Assembly: GCF_027922005.1 (NCBI RefSeq)
Contig: NZ_BSEV01000005.1
Span: forward strand, 327,278 to 391,277
Source: Streptosporangium carneum
GTDB lineage: Bacteria > Actinomycetota > Actinomycetes > Streptosporangiales > Streptosporangiaceae
Length of the DNA: 64,000 nt
Direction of reading: 5' to 3'
Shown here: piece by piece, positions 58,590 to 64,000 of the stretch
How positions within the stretch are numbered: the stretch's first letter is position 1
Layout: every line of letters starts with the position of its first letter
Notes under the pieces: generated by a model
Database searches by the model: none
What the model was told of the DNA's origin: nothing
What the model saw: the letters and a program-made list of their open reading frames with translations, nothing else
Position numbers and translations under genes: made by a program

Positions 58590-60224
58590 GATCGTGCCCG
58601 GCCGCACCGCCTGGCCGTCGACCGGCAGGCACGAGGGCGCCGCGAGCTGGATCAGCGTCGCCCGCCAGGGGCCGTCGGCCAGCACCACTCTGCCGCCGTG
58701 GTTGGAGATCACCTTGAGCGACGGGGCGAAATGCCACAGGTTGCGCAGCGTCGATCCCGCCTGGGCCGTGTCCAGCACGGCCATCAGGTCGGCGCCGTGG
58801 CTGACCAGGACCGAGCGCGTACGGCTGACGCCGTACGCCTCGTCGGCGAGCAGATAGGACTGGCGGTCACGGTCCACCGAGGACCTCACCAGGCGCGTCG
58901 CCACGCCCTCCTGGAACTCCGCGCCCACCACGACGGGGACGTTGTGCGCCTCCGGCGAGGTCGTCCACGCCCGATACTCCGTCCGCTCGTAGGAGTGGAA
59001 GCCCGCCTCGACCAGGATGTCCCTGCCGTGGGCGTAGTAGGTGACGCCCAGGTGGTCCTCGTGGCCGTGGAGCCTGCGCCCGGGGCCGAACCTGATCGAG
59101 TAGTACGCCGACCCCGGGTCGTCCCAGGCCGTCCTGCCGAAGACGTAGCCGCCGTCGAAGACCTTCGTCGTCGGCTCCTCGTGCCGGAAGCCCTTCGGGC
59201 GCGCGTCGGCGGGGCTGTCGCCGATCGGCGTCAGGCGGCCGTCGGGCTGGGTGGCGTGGCTGACGTAGGTCTCCAGTGACCTGCGCCGCGCGGCGAGGCT
59301 CTCGGGGATCCCGGCACCGCACCTTCTGACGGCCTCCAGCGCCGTGCCCAGCCGCTGGTGGACGTAGACGCCGTATCTCGGAGCCTGCTCGTGCAGCACG
59401 CCCTGCGCGTCGACGGCGAGTTCGGCCGAGTCTGTCATCCGGCGGACGGCCAGGTCCTTCCACGGCTCGTGGCCGAAACGGCAGCCGATCGCCAGCAGCG
59501 CGATGTCCTGGTCGAGGCCGTGGTTGTGGCCTCGCCGGTAGAGCGCGGGATCGGCCAGGAGCTCGGCGTGCTCGACCAGGCTGTCCGACAGCCAGGCGTC
59601 GCGCACGTACGCGCTGAGGCTGACCAGCGCCGGGGCGCGCAGCGCGACCGGGTGTTCGGCCCAGGCCCACGGACTGACCCCGGCCCCGCCCCTGGGGTTC
59701 TTCCGTGCCCAGTGCTCGGCGATCTCGGCGGCGCGGTCGAGGTACTCCCGTCTGCCCGAGCGTTCGTGCTCCACGACCAGCCGTCCCATCCACCTCAGCG
59801 CGTGGAGGTTCAGCGCCCACGAACGGTTCCGGTGCGGGTCGGCGAGCCAGTCGATGTCCGTGCCGAGGTCGACGGCGGGCAGGCCGACGAACCTGACCCG
59901 CCCCTCCATGACCTCGGCCACCTCGATCGCGGGGAACCGGTCCGCGCCCCCGACGACCGGCCCCTCGCTCGTCGCGAGACAGAACGCGGGACGGGCCCCG
60001 TCCGGGACCGGGCGCTTCGCGTCCGTGAGAGGACGCTTCGTGATCAGGCGTAACGCCGTGCGGGCATGACGAAACAAGCGTTTGCTCCAGAGAATGGCGC
60101 GAGCGGCCCCTGCGCGCCCGCGAACGGTGCGAACGGATGGTGCGAGACGGTGCGGGCCGATGGGAGGCAGGGGATCGGCCGTTGGGCCAGGAGACGGGCG
60201 CGCCGGGTGAGCCGGTGGTGTCAC
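58401..60224 (-). CDS. Heparinase II/III-like protein
   Basis: A protein of up to 607 residues with an alginate-lyase/heparinase layout: an alpha-toroid (RSWALNLHALRWMGRLVVEH, RRGHNHGLDQDIALLAIGCR with the NHGLDQ motif) and a C-terminal beta-sandwich (RRLHGHEDHLGVTYYAHGRD with His residues, VRSSVDRDRQSYLLADEAYG). It would cleave acidic polysaccharides by beta-elimination. No signal peptide is evident in the long N-terminus, and the first 45 residues are low-complexity, so a start near the ILWSKRLFRHARTALRL segment is possible. Confidence 0.82.
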   Translation of the reverse strand: MTPPAHPARPSPGPTADPLPPIGPHRLAPSVRTVRGRAGAARAILWSKRLFRHARTALRLITKRPLTDAKRPVPDGARPAFCLATSEGPVVGGADRFPAIEVAEVMEGRVRFVGLPAVDLGTDIDWLADPHRNRSWALNLHALRWMGRLVVEHERSGRREYLDRAAEIAEHWARKNPRGGAGVSPWAWAEHPVALRAPALVSLSAYVRDAWLSDSLVEHAELLADPALYRRGHNHGLDQDIALLAIGCRFGHEPWKDLAVRRMTDSAELAVDAQGVLHEQAPRYGVYVHQRLGTALEAVRRCGAGIPESLAARRRSLETYVSHATQPDGRLTPIGDSPADARPKGFRHEEPTTKVFDGGYVFGRTAWDDPGSAYYSIRFGPGRRLHGHEDHLGVTYYAHGRDILVEAGFHSYERTEYRAWTTSPEAHNVPVVVGAEFQEGVATRLVRSSVDRDRQSYLLADEAYGVSRTRSVLVSHGADLMAVLDTAQAGSTLRNLWHFAPSLKVISNHGGRVVLADGPWRATLIQLAAPSCLPVDGQAVRPGTISLGYLRTATTATLLSPAAGALLTLVVPGADDPEVSCSDGRLTVHAPGGPVRLTLSPDRLALT

Positions 60225-60329
60225 CGGGATCGTTCACACCGGCGCGCGTCGCCTGCCCGCGCCGCTCAGGCGTGCCTCACCGTTCGCCGTGCCGGCGCCC
60301 CCGGGAGCCGGCAGACGTGGTGAGGGCGT

Positions 60330-60352
60330 GCCGTTCCCCGCTAGGGAACGGC
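60330..60352 (-). terminator. Hairpin enclosing the CU044_5270 gene stop codon
   Basis: GCCGTTCCC (60330-60338) and GGGAACGGC (60344-60352) form a perfect 9-bp stem. The loop cgcta contains the stop codon of the leftward gene. A further TGCCGGC/GCCGGCA stem lies at 60290-60313. Confidence 0.75.
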
Positions 60353-61480
60353 GGGGACGGTCGGCTCGGTGTTCGTCCAGGCCGCTTCGAGGACCACCTC
60401 GACCTGGTCGCCGACGCCCCCGGGCAGACCCGTGACGGTCGAGGACAGCACCTGGGAGGTGCCGGAGTCGATGATCAGCGTCCGCCGGACGGTCGCGGCG
60501 GTCTGTGCGGCGTCCGCCGCCCGCGGGCCGTCCGCGGCCGGGGAGTCGTCCGTGGCCGGTGAGCCGATCGTCGCCCGTGAGAGGTCCGTGGCTCGCAGGG
60601 TGAACGAGAAGGCGGCCCCCTGCCTGCCTCGCTCGTCCGTGGTCCTGCCCAGGTAGCGGACGTTCGGCAGCTCCGCGAGAGCCCGGTAGGCGGCCGCGCG
60701 GACGTCCGGCGGCGACGGCTTGCTCCACAGCAGGCCGCCGAGCGCGTCCGCGACGACGCCGTCGGCCGAGCCCGCCGGTGTGTCCCGGACCGTTTCCGTG
60801 ACCCACCGCCGCAGGGCTTCGGGGTCGGTCGGGAGAGCCCGGATCTGCTGGATGGTCATGTCCCGTCCCGCCATGCTGAAGGGCGCCTTGCCGGTGACGG
60901 CGGTGAGCGCCCCCTTCCCCGGCGACGTCGACAGCGGCCGCCCCCGCCATGTGGCGGGGGAGCCGTCGCGACGCCAGGCCTCCTCGTCGGCTCCACTCCC
61001 CGGGGCGGCTCCGAGCGCGCGGGAGCCGGACCAGACCCTGCCGTCCTCGGTGACCCACTGCTCGGTGAGGCGCGACTCCACCATCCAGTAACGGTTGGCG
61101 CCGCTGCCCAGCCTCTCCGGGTATGTCCGCCGGTTCAGTTTCCTGACGTGCCAGTAGGCGCCTGTCGCCGAGGGGCCGGACTCGGCGGTCGTCGCGGCCG
61201 CGAGCAGGATCGACCGTCCGGAGACCGTCGAGGCCGGGCTCGACGCTCCCGCCTTCCCGGTCGCCCCGGGCGGCTCCCCGGTCACCCGGGGAAGCGCGAC
61301 CACGACCGCAGCGGCCGTGACAGCCGCGGCGGTGGCGAGACCGGCCAGTCCCACCGTCCACGGAAGCAGCCCGCGCCGCCGCCGGGGCTCGGCGTCCAGC
61401 AGCCCGCGCACCCTGGCCTTGAGGAGCGGGTCGGGCGGCGGCTCGCCGTACAACTCGCGGACCGTCCTCAGCTCATCCAC
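60341..61480 (-). CDS. CU044_5270 family protein, membrane-anchored sigma partner
   Basis: A 379-residue protein with a short cytoplasmic N-terminus (MDELRTVRELYGEPPPDPLL), one membrane span at about 40-63 and a large extracytoplasmic domain (GAYWHVRKLNRRTYPERLGS to VEVVLEAAWT). This is the CU044_5270 family, routinely encoded after ECF sigma factors in actinobacteria and thought to act like an anti-sigma or signal sensor. GTG 61478-61480 overlaps the sigma gene stop by 8 bp, so the two are coupled. Confidence 0.87.
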   Translation of the reverse strand: MDELRTVRELYGEPPPDPLLKARVRGLLDAEPRRRRGLLPWTVGLAGLATAAAVTAAAVVVALPRVTGEPPGATGKAGASSPASTVSGRSILLAAATTAESGPSATGAYWHVRKLNRRTYPERLGSGANRYWMVESRLTEQWVTEDGRVWSGSRALGAAPGSGADEEAWRRDGSPATWRGRPLSTSPGKGALTAVTGKAPFSMAGRDMTIQQIRALPTDPEALRRWVTETVRDTPAGSADGVVADALGGLLWSKPSPPDVRAAAYRALAELPNVRYLGRTTDERGRQGAAFSFTLRATDLSRATIGSPATDDSPAADGPRAADAAQTAATVRRTLIIDSGTSQVLSSTVTGLPGGVGDQVEVVLEAAWTNTEPTVPAVP

Positions 61481-62075
61481 GGTCGGTCTCCTCGGCGTCG
61501 AGCATCGGGTTGGTCTCGCCCAGCGTGGCGCGCAGCTTCCGCCTGGCCCGGTTCAGCCGTGACCCCACTGTCCCGTACGGGATGCCCAGGGCCGTGGCGA
61601 TCTCCTCGTGGCTGAGGTCGGCCAGGGCGACGAGGAGCAGGACGTCGCGATCCCGCTGGTGGAGCGCGGCGACGGCGGCCGCGAGACTCGGCCGCAGGCT
61701 CTCCGCGCTGACCCGTACCGCGACCCGTTCCTCGTGCCCCGGAGGATCGGGATCGGGGCCGTGGCGTCCGAGCGCGCGCAGCGTGCGCACCTCGAGCCTG
61801 CGGTGCTTGCCGATGAGGTTGGTCGCGATGCCGTACAGCCACGCCCGCACGGTGGCGCGGGACGGGTCGTAACGCGCCCGCTTGCGGAAGGCGGTGAGGA
61901 ACGTCTCCGCGACGATGTCCTCCGCGCCGTCGGCGCCGAGTCGCTGGGTGACATAGCGGTGGATCTCCCCGAAATAGGCGTCGAAGATCGCACTGAAGCC
62001 CTCGGACTCGTCGAGGGAACGCTGGACGACCTCGGCGTCCTCCGCCGGATGAGCAGTCCAGGACATCGTGGTCAC
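61473..62075 (-). CDS. ECF sigma factor paired with CU044_5270 protein
   Basis: A 200-residue ECF sigma factor. Region 2 (DAYFGEIHRYVTQRLGADGA, EDIVAETFLTAFRKRARYD) and region 4 (LADLSHEEIATALGIPYGTV, GSRLNRARRKLRATLG) are intact. GTG 62073-62075 lies 6 bases after GGGGAG and is preferred to ATG 62066. It is overlapped by its CU044_5270 partner, which likely controls its release. About 100 bp of intergenic DNA separates it from the ferredoxin reductase gene. Confidence 0.93.
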   Translation of the reverse strand: MTTMSWTAHPAEDAEVVQRSLDESEGFSAIFDAYFGEIHRYVTQRLGADGAEDIVAETFLTAFRKRARYDPSRATVRAWLYGIATNLIGKHRRLEVRTLRALGRHGPDPDPPGHEERVAVRVSAESLRPSLAAAVAALHQRDRDVLLLVALADLSHEEIATALGIPYGTVGSRLNRARRKLRATLGETNPMLDAEETDRG

Positions 62076-62176
62076 GATGGTCTCCCCGTCAGGTGCGGTC
62101 TTCGGATGCGAGTGGCGATCACTCCTTATCACCCGATCCGCGGGTTCGCTTTCACGGGCCGCACGACGGTTTCGCG

Positions 62177-63421
62177 TCAGACCGTGACCGGGGCGCGCAT
62201 CAGCTCGGCGCGGTAACGGGACACCGCGGCGGGAAGGCCGATCATGACGACGCCGACGAGCGCGCCGCCGTCGTGGTAGCCGACCACGACCTCTCCGTCG
62301 AGGTCGCCCTCGAGCACCCTGATGTCGTCCGCGCCGAGCGCGGGAGCGCCGAAGGACTGGATCCGCAGGCCGTACTGGTCGCTCCAGAAGGTCGGCAGCG
62401 GCGCGAAAGGAGCCGGGTCGTGCGCGGCGTGGCCGAGGTCGGCCAGCAGGCTGACCGCCGCGCGCTTGGCGGTGTCCGTGGGAATGCTCCAGTGCTCGAC
62501 CCGCCGCGCGACCCCGTCGTAGCGGGGGTTGGGGAAGCGGGCCACGTCGCCGACCGCGACCAGGCAGGAGCGCCCCTCGACGCGCAGCGCGTTGTCGCAG
62601 AGCACGCCGTCCGACAGGTCGAGGCCGTTGCCGTCCAGCCATTCGGTGTTGGACGTCGAGCCGACGGCCTCCACGACCACGTCGGCCTCGACCACGGTCC
62701 CGTCGGACAGCTCCGCGCCGCTCACCCGCCCCGCCTCCGTCGCGGCCGGGGCGTCGCCGTCGGCGGGGACGCCGGTCCGGTGGTCCTCGCCGAGGAAGCG
62801 GCCGACCGTACGGCCCAGCAGGAAGCGCACCCCCTCCGCCTCGTGGCGGCGCCGGAGCGCGGCGCCGAGGTCCGCGCCGAGCGGGCGGAGCATCGGGACG
62901 GCCTCGGGCGCGACCACGGTGACCGGGCAGCCGAGCAGGCGGGCGGTCGCCGCGACCTCGCAGCCGATGAACCCGGCCCCGATCACGAGCACCCGGGGCC
63001 CCGGCCGCAGCTCCGCGCGCAGCGCCGCCGCGTCCTCCAGCGTACGGACCACGTGTCGTCCGGCCGCGGGGCCGGGCGTGGGCAGCCGCCGGGGACGCAT
63101 CCCGGTCGCCACGACCAGGCCGTCACAGGCGAGCTCCGTGCCGTCGGCCAGCCGTACGACACGAGCCGCCAGGTCCGCGGCGGCGATCGGGACGCCGAGC
63201 CGCCAGGTCACGTCGGCCACGGCGGGACGGAGCCTGAAGGCGACCGCCTCGTGGACGACCTCGGAGGCCAGGGCCTCCTTCGACAGCGGCGGCCGGTTGT
63301 ACGGCAGGTGCGTCTCGTCGCCGATCGCGACGATCTCACCGGTGAAGCCGCCCGCCCGTAGCCGCTCGGCCGCGCGCAGGCCCCCCATGGAGGCGCCCGC
63401 GATCACGATGCGCTGGCTCAT
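62177..63421 (-). CDS. FAD-dependent ferredoxin reductase
   Basis: A 414-residue flavoprotein of the rubredoxin/putidaredoxin reductase family, passing electrons from NAD(P)H to a ferredoxin. IVIAGASMGGLRAAERLRAG binds FAD, LPYNRPPLSKEAL is the family signature, VLVIGAGFIGCEVAATARLL binds NAD(P), and VGDVARFPN is the second FAD motif. A C-terminal reductase domain ends it. ATG 63419-63421 follows GAGGG; GTG at 63433 is an alternative. It lies 84 bp after the ferredoxin gene in the same direction. Confidence 0.93.
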   Translation of the reverse strand: MSQRIVIAGASMGGLRAAERLRAGGFTGEIVAIGDETHLPYNRPPLSKEALASEVVHEAVAFRLRPAVADVTWRLGVPIAAADLAARVVRLADGTELACDGLVVATGMRPRRLPTPGPAAGRHVVRTLEDAAALRAELRPGPRVLVIGAGFIGCEVAATARLLGCPVTVVAPEAVPMLRPLGADLGAALRRRHEAEGVRFLLGRTVGRFLGEDHRTGVPADGDAPAATEAGRVSGAELSDGTVVEADVVVEAVGSTSNTEWLDGNGLDLSDGVLCDNALRVEGRSCLVAVGDVARFPNPRYDGVARRVEHWSIPTDTAKRAAVSLLADLGHAAHDPAPFAPLPTFWSDQYGLRIQSFGAPALGADDIRVLEGDLDGEVVVGYHDGGALVGVVMIGLPAAVSRYRAELMRAPVTV

Positions 63422-63505
63422 TGTCACCCTCACTTCCTCGGCCGCCTGTGCGGGCCGTACCGGGAGCCGCCCCGGGGAGCCGTTCGGGACCGCCCAGGGA
63501 AAGGA

Positions 63506-63694
63506 CTAGCCCTCGACCGTGATGGCCTGGAGCGGGCACACGTCCGCGGCCTCCTCGACGGCGTCACGCAGCGACTCGTCGGCCTCGGACTCGTAGACCA
63601 GACGGCCGCTGTCGCTGATCTGGAAGACCTCGGGCGCGGAGAAGACACACTGGCCGTGGTCCTTGCAGACGTCCATGTCGACGATGATCTTCAT
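63506..63694 (-). CDS. [3Fe-4S] ferredoxin of P450-redox type
   Basis: A 62-residue ferredoxin. Cysteines occur as CKDHGQC near the start and CPLQA near the end, three in total, with His in the position of a fourth ligand. This is the pattern of small [3Fe-4S] ferredoxins that feed cytochromes P450. It is acidic overall. AGGAG precedes ATG 63692-63694. Its partner reductase follows at once; the P450 itself is not in the window. Confidence 0.93.
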   Translation of the reverse strand: MKIIVDMDVCKDHGQCVFSAPEVFQISDSGRLVYESEADESLRDAVEEAADVCPLQAITVEG

Positions 63695-63864
63695 TGCACA
63701 ACTCCTGATGAATCTGATGGATCCGGTGAATCGACGCCGGGACGCGCGGCTGCCGCGAAGCTCCCGGTCGCCGCCGAAGGCGGTCGAGACGACCTCCTCG
63801 GACTCGGCGGGCTGGGCGCGGCAGTCGTCGCGGCTCGGCACGGGGCCTGTGACGACGCGTCAGG

Positions 63865-64000
63865 TCAGGACGGGTAGGGGTAGGGGTAGGGATCGTCCGA
63901 GGGGTCGGTGCGGCGCGGCGCCGGGAACCCGCCGGCCGGCCGGTCGAACCACAGATGCACCTGCCCGGTGCCCACCGAGTTCTCGTACTCGCCGTACTGA
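63865..64000 (-). CDS. C-terminal end of an unidentified protein (cut by window edge)
   Basis: The last 44 codons of a leftward gene end QYGEYENSVGTGQVHLWFDR, then a Pro/Arg/Asp tail finishing DPYPYPYPS before TGA at 63865-63867. The YPYPYP tail is encoded by repeats of ggggta. Too little is present for identification. It lies upstream of, and codirectional with, the ferredoxin gene, 170 bp away. Confidence 0.7.
   Translation of the reverse strand, partial: QYGEYENSVGTGQVHLWFDRPAGGFPAPRRTDPSDDPYPYPYPS

Overview
The window is high-GC actinobacterial DNA, probably from a Streptosporangium/Nonomuraea-like member of the Streptosporangiaceae. Supporting signs are third-position G/C bias, GTG starts, overlapping ATGA/GTGA gene junctions, a CU044_5270/ECF sigma pair, an actinomycete SAM-IV riboswitch, and several XRE, WYL and STAND regulators. 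The family name is inference; no rRNA is present.

Region by region. 1-3 kb: the N-terminal part of a glutamate decarboxylase (cut by the window edge), an epoxide hydrolase and a divergent WYL regulator. 3.4-5.5 kb: a secreted beta-lactamase-fold serine hydrolase behind a hairpin-rich leader, then a frameshifted secreted-protein remnant. 5.7-9.7 kb: a 1340-residue HTH/STAND/WD40 protein. 9.9-13 kb: an XRE/TPR regulator with a divergent 73-residue protein, a DM9-repeat protein and a DinB-like protein. 13.0-22.8 kb: an accessory block with a 2645-residue RHS/YD polymorphic toxin (CBM, LamG, YD repeats, HINT, C-terminal toxin) and a candidate immunity gene, bracketed by a short near-identical sequence. 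22.9-25.8 kb: a leftward operon of SigX5-type sigma factor, atypical SDR and alpha/beta hydrolase. 25.9-30.1 kb: degenerate LytM lipoprotein, dnaG and a primary-type sigma factor. 30.4-36.6 kb: EfeO-like lipoprotein, a two-component system, a Gly/Gln-rich secreted protein, a GH63-like glycosidase and small conserved proteins. 36.8-40.2 kb: tRNA-Asn, a bacterial nitric-oxide synthase with a structured leader, an APH-type kinase with a 15-bp tandem array in front of it, and a DUF402 protein.

40.2-48.4 kb is the most coherent system. A consensus-like promoter and a SAM-IV riboswitch precede six overlapping or tightly packed genes: a xi-class GST-like reductase, an FAD/NAD(P)-binding protein, and a complete peptide-type ABC importer (SBP, two permeases, fused double ATPase). 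This looks like a SAM-repressed route for importing and reductively processing a sulfur-containing compound; the substrate is unknown.

48.4-53.9 kb: MFS exporter with a divergent MarR regulator, a methionyl-tRNA synthetase with a possible leader-peptide attenuator, and galactokinase. 54.0-57.2 kb: tRNA-Met followed by decayed mobile DNA (an integrase with at least two frameshifts, att-like repeats, a lower-GC secreted protein, an APH-like protein, a small secreted chitin-binding-type protein and a GNAT remnant). 57.3-64 kb: a secreted metallopeptidase homologue that has lost HExxH, a heparinase II/III-like protein, an ECF sigma/CU044_5270 pair, and a ferredoxin/ferredoxin-reductase pair of the kind that serves cytochromes P450.

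All calls come from reading sequence and recalled family motifs; no database search was run.
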